48,748 nt of DNA from NCBI GenBank assembly GCA_019116245.1, contig DXCC01000032.1, forward strand, positions 1 to 48,748, written 5' to 3'. This DNA is from Candidatus Tidjanibacter faecipullorum. GTDB lineage: Bacteria; Bacteroidota; Bacteroidia; Bacteroidales; Rikenellaceae. Of the stretch, positions 17,978-26,303 are shown piece after piece (the stretch's first letter is position 1; each line of letters starts with the position of its first letter). The notes beneath the pieces are model-generated. The model was given only the letters and a program-made list of their open reading frames with translations, made no database searches and had not been told where the DNA came from. A program made the position numbers and the translations under genes.

Positions 17978-18412
17978 TCATTGATCGATGGAGTCGAGCG
18001 AGCGGAACAGAAAGGTGCCGGCATACTCGGCCGCAAAGCCATCCTCCCACTGACCGTCATATTCGAGCGTGAGCGTTACGTTCAGCGGGTGTCCGTTTTT
18101 CTGTCCGCCCGTAGCCCGGTCATAAGCCGCACACAGTTGCCCGGTCGTGTCGACGATCCAGTACGCTTCCCGGCTTCCGGCCGGGACAAACGAACGGACT
18201 TCATGGCCGATGCGCAGTTCGCCCTGCAAGGTATATACGGTGCCGCGTGAGAAGCGGCCAGCTTCGCCCGCATGCGTCGCGAGGCGGCTTTCAACGGTAT
18301 GCTTCGGGGATTCCGACGGTTGAATACTTGATCCGGACTTGCCGTTTCCTCGTCCGCCGCATGCGCACAGGCTGCAGAGCAGCAGGATCATGCCGGTTGT
18401 TTTTGTTTTCAT
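17978..18412 (-). CDS. small lipoprotein, possibly NlpE-type OB-fold
   Basis: A 144-residue protein starting MKTKTTGMILLLCSLCAC. The hydrophobic stretch and cysteine at position 18 preceded by L-C-A form a lipobox, so it should be lipidated. The linker is rich in Gly and Ser. The mature part has RGTVYTLQGELRIGHEVRSF and YWIVDTTGQL, which recall the C-terminal OB-fold of NlpE-like envelope-stress lipoproteins; this assignment is tentative. It ends shortly before a small AT-poor gap and the Omp85-like gene on the same strand. A TACATTCG near-match lies 50 bases upstream. An ATG 12 bases further upstream is also possible. Confidence 0.65.
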   Translation of the reverse strand: MKTKTTGMILLLCSLCACGGRGNGKSGSSIQPSESPKHTVESRLATHAGEAGRFSRGTVYTLQGELRIGHEVRSFVPAGSREAYWIVDTTGQLCAAYDRATGGQKNGHPLNVTLTLEYDGQWEDGFAAEYAGTFLFRSLDSIDQ

Positions 18413-18537
18413 GGCGTGTATCATGCAGGTGAAGTATTGAGATCCCGACCGGCGGGATATGCGAATGTAGCAATATTTACCGGACAGACACCATCGGAAC
18501 ACCGAATACGTGGTCGGCAGAACCGGAAAACTTTGCC

Positions 18538-18545
18538 TATCTTTG
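18538..18545 (+). promoter_or_regulatory. -7 box abutting the gene at 18550
   Basis: TATCTTTG ends 4 bases before the ATG at 18550. Either the mRNA is leaderless or the ATG at 18568 is the real start. Confidence 0.45.
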
Positions 18546-18549
18546 TCAC

Positions 18550-19887
18550 ATGAAGTTCCGTTTTCCCATGCTGTGCACGTGGCCATTGCTGACCATCGCA
18601 CTTTGGCTGCAGCCCTTGACCGCACCGGCGGCGAACCGCCAACCGAAGGCTGCGGAACGGACGGATACGCTGACCTACCGCAAGACCGGGGTCAGTCTGG
18701 TGCCCATTCCGGCCCTGAGCTACAATTCCGACCTCGGCATCCAGCTGGGAGCCATTCTGGATGTCTACTGGTTCGGTGACGGCTCCACTTATCCCGCCTA
18801 TCTGCACAAACTGACCGCCGAAGCCTGTTACTACACCAAAGGCTCCGGCATCTACTACGTCTTTTACGACTCGAAATACTTGCTCCGCAACCTGCGGCTG
18901 ACCGCCTCGGCCAGCTATCTGCCCAACACGATGATGGCCTTCTACGGCTTCAACGGCTATGCCGCGCCGTACGACTCCCGGCAGAATGCCGGTTTCTATG
19001 CCGTGGACCGCAACCTGCTGCGCATCATGGGCGACCTGCAGGGCCGGGTCGCCGGCGCGCTCGGCTGGGCGGCCGGCATCGGCTTTTTCCACTACGACAC
19101 GGGGCGCATCCAGGTCAAACGCTACGACGGACAGACCACCCTGTACGACCTTTACCGCCGCTACGGGCTGATCCGTGACGACGAGAGTCGCGGCGGCAGC
19201 CACATCGAACTGCGTGCCGGACTGGTTTACGATACGCGTGACCACGAACCCGACCCCACGCGGGGCCTCTATGCCGACTGTCTGCTGTACGGTTCGCCCG
19301 ATCTGATCGACCGGCGCGGGGACGGCTACCTGAAGGGCTCCTTTTCGTTCCGCCACTACGTGCCGCTGTGGCAAGACAGACTGACCCTCGCCTACCGGAT
19401 CTGCTGGCAGGGTACCGTGGCGGGCGACGCTCCTTTTTACGTCCAGCAGAACTACGCCACGCTCTTCCCGCGCCAGATCAATTCGGATATTCTGGGCGGG
19501 TTGCTCTCGCTGCGCGGCATCCTCTACAACCGGGTCGTGGGGGACGGCATGGCATGGGCCAACGTCGAACTGCGGTGGCGTTTTCCGTCGTTTCGCCTCT
19601 TCGGACAGGAGTGGTACATTGCGCTGAACCCCTTCTTCGATGCCGGACTGGTCACCGCCCCCTACCGATTGGATGAAATGATTGCCATCGGGAAGGACCT
19701 CTCGATCCCCGAAGCGGATCGTAATCTGATCTATAGCGGCACGCAGGAGAACCTTCACATGAGCTCCGGCCTCGGCATCAAGTTCGTCATGAACCGCAAC
19801 CTGGTCCTGGCCATCGACTACGGCATGGCCCTCGACCGGCGTGACGGACGCGACGGCCTCTACCTGAACATCAACTATGTCTTCTGA
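18550..19887 (+). CDS. Omp85/surface-antigen-type outer membrane beta-barrel protein
   Basis: A 445-residue protein with an N-terminal hydrophobic stretch (LCTWPLLTIALWLQPLTAPAA) serving as signal peptide, and a barrel with no POTRA domain. Diagnostic C-terminal segments are YDTRDHEPDPTRGLYAD, ILGGLLSLRGILYNRV, WANVELRWRF and the final LNINYVF ending in phenylalanine. These match the bacterial surface antigen (D15) domain. Such short proteins form barrels in the outer membrane; function is unknown. Starts at 18550 or 18568 are both possible, and the second would give about 18 bases of leader after the -7 box. Confidence 0.78.
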   Translation: MKFRFPMLCTWPLLTIALWLQPLTAPAANRQPKAAERTDTLTYRKTGVSLVPIPALSYNSDLGIQLGAILDVYWFGDGSTYPAYLHKLTAEACYYTKGSGIYYVFYDSKYLLRNLRLTASASYLPNTMMAFYGFNGYAAPYDSRQNAGFYAVDRNLLRIMGDLQGRVAGALGWAAGIGFFHYDTGRIQVKRYDGQTTLYDLYRRYGLIRDDESRGGSHIELRAGLVYDTRDHEPDPTRGLYADCLLYGSPDLIDRRGDGYLKGSFSFRHYVPLWQDRLTLAYRICWQGTVAGDAPFYVQQNYATLFPRQINSDILGGLLSLRGILYNRVVGDGMAWANVELRWRFPSFRLFGQEWYIALNPFFDAGLVTAPYRLDEMIAIGKDLSIPEADRNLIYSGTQENLHMSSGLGIKFVMNRNLVLAIDYGMALDRRDGRDGLYLNINYVF

Positions 19888-19906
19888 CCCTCCCCACACA
19901 AAGCAA

Positions 19907-19934
19907 AGCGGCGGAAGTTTGCTCTTCCGCCGCT
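19907..19934. terminator. terminator between barrel gene and ispF
   Basis: A perfect 11-bp stem (AGCGGCGGAAG and complement) has a 6-base loop between two convergent genes. Confidence 0.75.
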
Positions 19935-19955
19935 ATCTGTCGTGAATGGGCAATG

Positions 19956-20444
19956 TCACTCGGCTGCACGGATCAGCGCCACGGCATGGGCCTCGACACC
20001 CTCCTCCCGGCCGACAAAGCCGAGTCGTTCGGTCGTCGTGGCCTTGACGGAGACGCACGACACATCCACGCCGAGCCGTTCGGCCAACCGCTGCCGCATC
20101 GTGTCGATGTGGGGGCGCAGTTTGGGACGCTGCATGGCGATCGTCACATCCACATTACCCACCTGCCAGCCGTGTTCGGCGAGCAGTGCCACGCACCGGT
20201 CGAGCAGCAGCAGGCTGTCGATGCCCTTGAATTCGGCCGACGTATCGGGAAAGTGCAGCCCGATGTCGCCCAGCGCAGCCGCCCCAAGCAACGCGTCGCA
20301 CAGGGCATGAACGGCCACGTCACCGTCCGAATGGGCGACGCACCCCTTCTCGTGTTGCAGGTCCACGCCGCACAGCCGCAGCGGCAAGCCGGCCGCCAGG
20401 GCATGCACATCGTAACCGTGGCCTATTCTGAATGGTATTTTCAT
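19956..20444 (-). CDS. ispF: 2-C-methyl-D-erythritol 2,4-cyclodiphosphate synthase
   Basis: A 162-residue enzyme of the MEP isoprenoid pathway, which cyclises CDP-methylerythritol 2-phosphate with release of CMP. The start MKIPFRIGHGYDVHAL carries the metal ligands D12 and H14. Other family blocks are AHSDGDVAVHALCDALLGAAALGDIGLHFPD and the CMP-binding VSVKATTTERLGFVGREEG. The ATG at 20444 is preceded by AGAGGAGGATCACC, an unusually strong Shine-Dalgarno for this phylum. That decides the start against the longer open frame. Confidence 0.95.
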   Translation of the reverse strand: MKIPFRIGHGYDVHALAAGLPLRLCGVDLQHEKGCVAHSDGDVAVHALCDALLGAAALGDIGLHFPDTSAEFKGIDSLLLLDRCVALLAEHGWQVGNVDVTIAMQRPKLRPHIDTMRQRLAERLGVDVSCVSVKATTTERLGFVGREEGVEAHAVALIRAAE

Positions 20445-20600
20445 GGTGATCCTCCTCTGGTTTTCCATGCAAGGTAGCGATATTTTCCGTAACTTTACCT
20501 CTGATCCGGAAACGGACGCCAAACGAAATTACCAACACACGAACAACGGTTCGCAAGCGTCGCTCCGACTGCTACCGAACCACAATACAACCAAACAGTT

Positions 20601-22052
20601 ATGTCTGAAATTCGCAATCTCGAGCCGAAAGCCGTCTGGACGATCTTCGATGAGATCAACCAGGTGCCCCGCCCCTCCAAGAAGGAGACGAAGATCATCG
20701 CCTATCTGGAGGAGTTTGCCCGCAAGCACAACATTCCCTACAAGAAGGACGGCGCCGGCAACATCGTAATGTACCGCAAGGCCACCCCGTCGATGGCCGG
20801 CAAGCCGACGATCGTCCTGCAGAGCCACATGGACATGGTCTGCGAAAAGGAGGCCGACCGGACGATCGACTTCATGAACGATCCGATCGAAACCTACATC
20901 GACAACGGCTGGGTCAAGGCCCGCGGCACGACGCTGGGTGCTGACGACGGCATCGGCATGGCTACCGCGCTGGCCCTGCTTACCACGGAGGGACTCGAAC
21001 ATCCCGATCTGGAGGCCCTCTTCACCGTCGATGAGGAGACGGGACTGACGGGTGCCTTCAATCTTGGCGAGGAGATGCTCACGGGCCACTACCTCATCAA
21101 CCTCGACTCCGAGGACGACGGCGAGATCTTCATCGGTTGCGCCGGCGGCATTGACACCGTGGCTACGTTCACCTACCGCCGCGAGCAGACGCCCGAGGGT
21201 ATGGTATGGATGCGCGCCCGCATCTCGGGCCTGAAGGGCGGCCACTCCGGTGACAACATCAACGACGGACTGGCCAACTCCAACAAGCTGATGACCCGTC
21301 TGCTGCTGGCCGGTTCCGATCGTTTCGGCCTGCGGCTGAACCTCTTCGACGGCGGCAACCTGCGCAACGCCATTCCCCGTGATGCTCAGGCTCTCTTCGG
21401 CGTACCGGCCGCACAGGCCGATGCCTTCCGCCGCTATGCGGCCGAGCTGGCCGAAATCTTCCCGGCCGAGTACAAATATACGGACGAGAACGTACGCCTG
21501 GAGGTAACCGATGCCGAGCGTCCCGCCTATGTCATCGATCTGCCCACCCAGCAGGCGCTGCTGCTCGCGCTGCAGGGCGTGGCCAACGGCGTGCTGGCCA
21601 TGAGCTACTCGCTGCCCGGTCTGCCGGAGACCTCTTCCAACCTCGCTTCCGTCAAGTTCGTCGGCGAGGATCACATCGTCGTGACGCTTTCGCAGCGTTC
21701 CTCGGTCGAGAGCGCCAAGGAGAATGCGGCCAGAACCATCGGCGCCATCTTCCGGTTGGCCGGAGCCACCGTCGAGCACGGCGAAGGTTATCCGGGCTGG
21801 GCTCCCGACCCCTCCAGCCACCTGCTCAAGGTTGCCGAGAACGCCTATGAGCGGCTGTTCGGCACGACTCCGAAGGTGCGGGCCATCCACGCCGGTCTGG
21901 AGTGCGGCCTCTTCCTCGAGAAGTACCCGCACCTGGAGATGATCTCCGTAGGCCCGACCATGCGCGGCGTTCACTCGCCTGACGAGCGACTGGAGATTGC
22001 GGCCGTAGAACGTTTCTGGAAATACCTGATCGAGATCCTGCGCACCATCTGA
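20601..22052 (+). CDS. pepD: aminoacyl-histidine dipeptidase (M20 family)
   Basis: A 483-residue cytosolic metallopeptidase. The zinc-binding segments are VLQSHMDMVCEK, TLGADDGIGMA, FTVDEETGLTG and INLDSEDDGEIFIGCAGG, with a late IHAGLECGLF. These are characteristic of PepD, which cleaves Xaa-His dipeptides such as carnosine, and other unspecific dipeptides. Length is normal and the frame intact. A TAACTTTA sequence at 20490 resembles a -7 box. The gene is followed by a strong hairpin. Confidence 0.93.
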   Translation: MSEIRNLEPKAVWTIFDEINQVPRPSKKETKIIAYLEEFARKHNIPYKKDGAGNIVMYRKATPSMAGKPTIVLQSHMDMVCEKEADRTIDFMNDPIETYIDNGWVKARGTTLGADDGIGMATALALLTTEGLEHPDLEALFTVDEETGLTGAFNLGEEMLTGHYLINLDSEDDGEIFIGCAGGIDTVATFTYRREQTPEGMVWMRARISGLKGGHSGDNINDGLANSNKLMTRLLLAGSDRFGLRLNLFDGGNLRNAIPRDAQALFGVPAAQADAFRRYAAELAEIFPAEYKYTDENVRLEVTDAERPAYVIDLPTQQALLLALQGVANGVLAMSYSLPGLPETSSNLASVKFVGEDHIVVTLSQRSSVESAKENAARTIGAIFRLAGATVEHGEGYPGWAPDPSSHLLKVAENAYERLFGTTPKVRAIHAGLECGLFLEKYPHLEMISVGPTMRGVHSPDERLEIAAVERFWKYLIEILRTI

Positions 22053-22093
22053 TCCGCGCACGGAACGGTTTGAGCGGGCCGACACGGCCCGAT

Positions 22094-22135
22094 ACGAAAA
22101 GTCACGAGTTGAACCTACGGCTCGTGACTTTTCGT
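22094..22135 (+). terminator. terminator after pepD
   Basis: A perfect 15-bp inverted repeat (ACGAAAAGTCACGAG and complement) has a 12-base loop and A- and T-rich stem ends. Confidence 0.8.
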
Positions 22136-22141
22136 GTAACC

Positions 22142-22328
22142 GTCCCCACACCCTCCGTCCCCTGCTGATAATGAACCGCACCCTGCTTTGCCCCGGGCTG
22201 TGTCGTGTACCGCCGTGTATGTCCAAAGCGACACGACGGGCGGCTGTTACAGCTACACCAATCGATTGACAGCCCAAAGCTTACCGATCAACAACTCCCT
22301 GTTGCTGATCGAGATCTACGACAGGTAA
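22142..22328 (+). pseudogene. possible 3' remnant of a protein-coding gene
   Basis: The gap between pepD and the next gene contains an open frame of about 60 codons without an ATG start. Its last part reads VYVQSDTTGGCYSYTNRL then TAQSLPINNSLLLIEIYDR before TAA at 22326-22328. The composition (hydrophobic end, balanced polar residues) looks like real protein, unlike random high-GC frames nearby. It may be the tail of a gene whose front was deleted. No family is assigned. The rest of the gap to 22432 shows nothing recognisable. Confidence 0.25.
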
Positions 22329-22432
22329 CAAACTGATCTGCAAGTCCAACCGACCGATGGGCATCGGTTCGGGTTCGCTCGTGCCGGGGGCCGCATGGCG
22401 TTTCGGATAGTGGGGCGACGGGCTGCAAACGA

Positions 22433-22466
22433 CAGGGCGCACCTCCCGACAAAGAGGTGCGCCCTG
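22433..22466 (-). terminator. hairpin after the small outer-membrane gene
   Basis: A perfect 13-bp stem (CAGGGCGCACCTC and complement) has an 8-base loop, 24 bases past the stop of the gene at 22490. A T-tract is weak on the minus strand and stronger on the plus strand. Confidence 0.6.
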
Positions 22467-22489
22467 CTTGTTTTGCGTTGCGGGGACGA

Positions 22490-22999
22490 TCAGAAGTGGA
22501 AGCCCAGCTTCAGGCCGACCAAGTTGGCATACTCTCGAGTATCCAGGATATACCCGTAGCCATAATATTCGTAGAACAGCGACACGTTGAGCCCCAGGTT
22601 CCGATTGAACTGGAAATGGAGACCGAATTCGGGACGCATGAGCCATCCGCCCGTCGTTCCGTAGAAATAGTCCAGTTTGGTGCCGAGGTCAATGCCGGCC
22701 ATGAGGTCGACTCTCCTCGCGACGGGGAAATAGCCCTTCACATCAACGAACAGCGGAATCAGGAAGGCCTCGTCGCCCAGCGAGACGGAAAGGCCGAGAC
22801 CGGCGCCGACGAAGAGGTTGCGCGAGAAGCGGATGCCGTTCACAATCTCCAGATTGGCATACCCTACTTCATTGTACGCATCGAGACCGCACATCAGGTC
22901 GACTTCGCCCTGATAGTCGAACACTTTGGGAGCTTGTGCCGAAGCACACAGCGGGGCAAGCGCAAAGAGCATCGCCGCCATCGACAGCAGTTTTTTCAT
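22490..22999 (-). CDS. small outer membrane beta-barrel protein
   Basis: A 169-residue exported protein starting MKKLLSMAAMLFALAPLCASAQA (signal peptide ending at ASAQA). The mature part alternates hydrophobic and polar residues in about eight strands (VDLMCGLDAY, LFVGAGLGLSVSL, FLIPLFVDVKGYF, PEFGLHFQFNRNLGLNVSLF) and ends LKLGFHF with a terminal aromatic. This matches OmpX/OmpW-like eight-stranded barrels of Bacteroidota. Function is unknown. A TATCTTTA near-consensus -7 box lies at 23065-23072. Confidence 0.75.
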   Translation of the reverse strand: MKKLLSMAAMLFALAPLCASAQAPKVFDYQGEVDLMCGLDAYNEVGYANLEIVNGIRFSRNLFVGAGLGLSVSLGDEAFLIPLFVDVKGYFPVARRVDLMAGIDLGTKLDYFYGTTGGWLMRPEFGLHFQFNRNLGLNVSLFYEYYGYGYILDTREYANLVGLKLGFHF

Positions 23000-23149
23000 A
23001 GGTAGGTGAGTTTGGTTATGTGTTCAAAGGTTTGTTCTGCCCGTTTTGTATTCGGGCTGGAGTATAAAGATAGCCCATTCCGCAGAAAGAAGCAAAAACT
23101 ATTGTTCTCGGGCGGAGTGCCAAAATCGTTGCACACAGAAAACAGAAAA

Positions 23150-23174
23150 CGGCGGAGCCACGCATCGTCCGCCG
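23150..23174 (-). terminator. terminator after the cobalamin adenosyltransferase gene
   Basis: On the minus strand CGGCGGA pairs with TCCGCCG around an 11-base loop. TTTTCTGTTTTC follows, so it is a plausible intrinsic terminator 18 bases past the stop. Confidence 0.7.
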
Positions 23175-23192
23175 CCTCTGTTGATAACTCCG

Positions 23193-23714
23193 CTAACGAT
23201 CTATGCCGTTGCGAGAAAGGACTCCTTGCGTGTAGTAATGCTTTATCTCCTGCATGTCGGTCACCAGATCGGCGGCCTCCACCAAGGCCGGCGGGGCATA
23301 GCGTCCCGTAACCACCACCTCGATGTGCGGATTGCGCGCGCGGATGTCGGCCAGCACCTGATCCACATCCAGTAGTTCGTAGTAGAAGGCGATCGAAAGT
23401 TCGTCGAGGATCACCACGTCGAACCGGTCGCTCCGCAACACCTCGCGGCAGGTTTCCCAGCCCGCTTCGGCGGCGGCACGGTCTTCGGGAGCGGCCGGCC
23501 GGTTGATGAAGCAGCCCCGGCCGTACTGATGGATCTCGATGCCGTCGAAGTGCTCCGCGACGGCCGTCTCGTTGTATTGCATGCTCTTGACAAACTGGGC
23601 CACGAAGACCCGCTTGCCGGCGCACAGCGCCCGCAGGGCCAGCCCGAAAGCCGCCGTTGTCTTCCCCTTGCCATTGCCCGTATAGACGTGCAGATATCCT
23701 TTTTCCGGTTCCAT
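23193..23714 (-). CDS. cobO: cob(I)yrinic acid a,c-diamide adenosyltransferase
   Basis: A 173-residue CobA/CobO/BtuR-type enzyme that transfers the adenosyl group of ATP to reduced corrinoids, making coenzyme-form B12. The P-loop GNGKGKTT is at residues 13-20, followed by AFGLALRALCAGKRVFVAQF and the conserved DVVILDELSIAFYY. The start MEPEKGY places the P-loop correctly. A longer frame upstream would cover its promoter, TATCTTTG at 23744-23751. In this window of B12 uptake genes it probably adenosylates salvaged corrinoids. Confidence 0.93.
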   Translation of the reverse strand: MEPEKGYLHVYTGNGKGKTTAAFGLALRALCAGKRVFVAQFVKSMQYNETAVAEHFDGIEIHQYGRGCFINRPAAPEDRAAAEAGWETCREVLRSDRFDVVILDELSIAFYYELLDVDQVLADIRARNPHIEVVVTGRYAPPALVEAADLVTDMQEIKHYYTQGVLSRNGIDR

Positions 23715-23743
23715 AGTGTGCGCTTCTCCGTATCGTGCGGAGA

Positions 23744-23751
23744 CAAAGATA
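23744..23751 (-). promoter_or_regulatory. -7 box of cobO
   Basis: The minus strand reads TATCTTTG, 30 bases before the cobO ATG. It faces away from a second TATCTTTG for the divergent gene. Confidence 0.55.
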
Positions 23752-23772
23752 GCCATTCCGCCGGTTTGTGCT

Positions 23773-23780
23773 TATCTTTG
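23773..23780 (+). promoter_or_regulatory. -7 box of the DUF2284 gene
   Basis: TATCTTTG lies 6 bases before the ATG at 23787, leaving little or no 5' leader. Confidence 0.5.
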
Positions 23781-23786
23781 TTCATC

Positions 23787-24374
23787 ATGATCCGAGACAT
23801 TACCCATACCTTCGCCTCGCTCGAGGCCACCGATTACCTAACCCGTTACCGGGACGTGGAACGATTCAGCGCCTGCTGCCGGGCCTGTGACCGGTATGGC
23901 CGCATGTGGGGCTGTCCTCCTTTCGAGGAGGATCCGGTCGTCCAGTTGGCCGGCTGCCGCAGCGTGCGGCTGGTTGGCACCACCGTCGGGCTGACCGACG
24001 AGGTACGCCACCGGCCGACTGCGCCGGCCGAACAGTTCGACCTCTCCTACCGGATCCTGCGCGAGGTGCGCCGCACGCTGGACGTACAGCTGTTGGACGC
24101 CGAACGCCGCCGACCGGGCAGCCGGGCCTTCTTCGCCGGCAGCTGCTCGCTGTGCCATCCGGAACGATGCGCCCGAGCCGACGGTCTGCCCTGCCGGATG
24201 CCCGACCGGGCCCGACCGTCCCTCGAGGCGTGGGGATTCGACCTGGTGCATACCGCCTCGGAACTGCTGGGGCTGACCATGTGCTGGAGCGACAACCTCG
24301 TCCTGCCCCCCTACTTTACCTGCATCAGCGCTCTCTTCACCCCCGACGAACCCGATCCGTCACCGCTATGGTAA
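23787..24374 (+). CDS. DUF2284 predicted metal-binding protein
   Basis: A 195-residue protein rich in cysteines arranged as in DUF2284. The first group is C30, C31, C34 and C43 (ACCRACDRYGRMWGCPPF) and the second is C120, C123, C128 and C136 (GSCSLCHPERCARADGLPC). The spacing suggests bound metal or an iron-sulfur cluster; this is the family expectation and is not shown here. The stop overlaps the start of the PP-loop ATPase gene by 7 bases, implying coupled translation. It is transcribed divergently from cobO. Function is unknown; a role in corrinoid chemistry is suggested only by position. Confidence 0.8.
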   Translation: MIRDITHTFASLEATDYLTRYRDVERFSACCRACDRYGRMWGCPPFEEDPVVQLAGCRSVRLVGTTVGLTDEVRHRPTAPAEQFDLSYRILREVRRTLDVQLLDAERRRPGSRAFFAGSCSLCHPERCARADGLPCRMPDRARPSLEAWGFDLVHTASELLGLTMCWSDNLVLPPYFTCISALFTPDEPDPSPLW

Positions 24375-25072
24375 CCCGTCCGAAAGCCGTTTTCAACTGG
24401 AGCGGAGGCAAGGATTCCGCCCTGGCACTGCTCGAGACGCTCCGTGCGGGCACCTGCGAAGTCGTGGCCTTGCTCACAACCGTCAATCGCGACACGCGCC
24501 GTTCGACCATGCACGCCATTCCGGAAGCGCTCCTGCGCGCCCAGGCCGATAGCATCGGCCTGCCGCTCCATGTGGTCGATCTGGCTCCGGCAGGAGAGAT
24601 GGCCGGATACGACGCCGCCATGCGGCAGGCGGCCGATCATTTCCGGGCCGAGGGGGTCACCCGGTTCATTTTTGGCGACATCTTTCTGCACGACGTACGC
24701 CGCTGTCGGGAGGAGCAGTTGGCGCCGTGCGGCATGACGGTCGAGGAACCGCTCTGGGGCTACTCGTCGCAGGAGGTGATGGAACGCTTTCTGGCTTCGG
24801 GTCTTGAGACGGTCATCGTCACCACATGGGCCGAAAAACTGGGTCGGGAATATATCGGTCGCCGCCTGGACCGCACCCTGCTCGAAGGATTGCCTGCCGG
24901 TGTGGATCCGTGCGGCGAGAACGGCGAGTATCATACCCTTTGTTACGACGGTCCCCTGTTCCGTCATCCGGTGGCTTTCCGGTTGGGCGAACCGTTTCTT
25001 TTCTCCCATGAGGTGGGTATGGCGGACGGCTCGCGGCAGACGTTCTCCTATTGGTTTGCCGCCATCCGGTAA
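24368..25072 (+). CDS. Dph6-like PP-loop ATPase (diphthine-ammonia ligase family)
   Basis: A 234-residue protein with the PP-loop SGGKDS at residues 12-17 and the family C-terminal signature CGENGEYHTLCYDGPLF. Eukaryotic and archaeal relatives amidate diphthine on elongation factor 2, but bacteria lack diphthamide. Bacterial members must therefore use another substrate, probably through an adenylate intermediate. It overlaps the DUF2284 gene, so both proteins are likely made together. It ends 4 bases before the stop of a convergent gene, with no terminator between. Confidence 0.85.
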   Translation: MVTRPKAVFNWSGGKDSALALLETLRAGTCEVVALLTTVNRDTRRSTMHAIPEALLRAQADSIGLPLHVVDLAPAGEMAGYDAAMRQAADHFRAEGVTRFIFGDIFLHDVRRCREEQLAPCGMTVEEPLWGYSSQEVMERFLASGLETVIVTTWAEKLGREYIGRRLDRTLLEGLPAGVDPCGENGEYHTLCYDGPLFRHPVAFRLGEPFLFSHEVGMADGSRQTFSYWFAAIR

Positions 25073-25076
25073 GGCA

Positions 25077-26290
25077 TCAGAACGCCTCGCCCATGCTGAA
25101 TACCACGCCGCCCGACTGACGGCCGAAGCCGTAGTCGACGCGCAGATTGATGTTGTGCTTGAATTCAAAGCGGATACCGACGCCGTAGGTGGGCAGCAGA
25201 TCGCCCCAGCGCAACTGGTCGAAACCGGAAAATACCGTACCGCCTCCGTACCACACGACCACGCCGAGCCGCCGGGTGATGGACTGACGCAGTTCAACCT
25301 GGGCCGCCACGAGATGGTTGTCCGTATAGCGTCCTTCGTAATAGCCGCGCATGCGCCAGCGGCCGCCCAGCTGTTCGCGCAGGGTCCACGGCAGGTCGTC
25401 CGATCCGAAACAGCCGTACAGGTCGAAGGCCAGCAGACCGCCCCGCCAGACGGGCTGATAGTAGTCGGCCGTCACCGTGGTGCGCCACAGCGTGCGGCCG
25501 TAGTTGCCCAGTCCGGCCGGATAGACCGACTGGCAGACCGAGAGGTAAACGCCCCGCCGGGGATTGGGAATGAAGTCGCGGGAATCGTATTCGAGCGACA
25601 CCCCCACGCCCGTATTCAGATAAGCAGTCCGCTGCCCCAACAGGTAGGCCGGATCATCGATGCTCACCGCCCGGACGTAGCGCAGGTCGATCCGCGCACC
25701 GACAAAAAGGTGACGCAGCGGTTCGTATTGATAGTGGAGACGGGTCTGCACCTGTCGGCGCGTGTATGCGATGACGGGATTGACGTCACACGCTGCCCGG
25801 GAGATGCCCCAGAAGTCGAGCGGTTTGTTCTGCAGGCTCACCAGCCAGGAGAGCCTGGACCGGCGCCCCTTGAAATAGTTGTGCCCCTCGGCCGTGAGCA
25901 GATAGGCACCGCGCAGGGTTACGCTGCCCGAAAGCATGGCATCGGAGGGCGGCATGAGCGAATCGGTGCGGTCGAGCCGGTAGAGTCCCGTGGCCATGCC
26001 GCCCAGTCCGAGCCCCGTCTCCCAGGCATAGGAAGGCAGAAAGGCAAAGCTGACGTCCAGCCGTTTCTCGAACGTACGGTCTTCGTGGCCATAGAGAAGG
26101 CGCCGCCAGTAGTTGTCCTTCGGGTGCGGGGTACCGAATCGACGGCCACGGTCACACTGTCGCGCCGACCTCCGGCTGCGGTCGGGCGGAACATGCCACT
26201 GCCGCGCACCGTGGCCGCACTCAGCCGCGAAATGCTCTCCAGCAGACACATCAGGCAGAGCAACACCGTCCAAAGCACCGTTCTTTTCAT
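25077..26290 (-). pseudogene. Omp85/surface-antigen-type barrel gene, frameshifted
   Basis: The start at 26290 gives a signal peptide (MKRTVLWTVLLCLMCLLESI) and reads to about codon 53 (VTVAVDSVP). The frame is then lost at the run of four C (26128-26131). From there the protein continues in another frame to 25077: PHPKDNYWRRLLYGHEDRTF, the strand segment YDSRDFIPNPRRGVYL, LGGRWRMRGYYEGRY and a C-terminus ending in phenylalanine. Restoring one C would give about 404 residues of an Omp85-type barrel. It may be a real mutation, a programmed shift or a sequence error. It forms an operon with the broken gene 13 bases upstream. Confidence 0.75.
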
Positions 26291-26303
26291 CCGCTTCCGC
26301 TCT

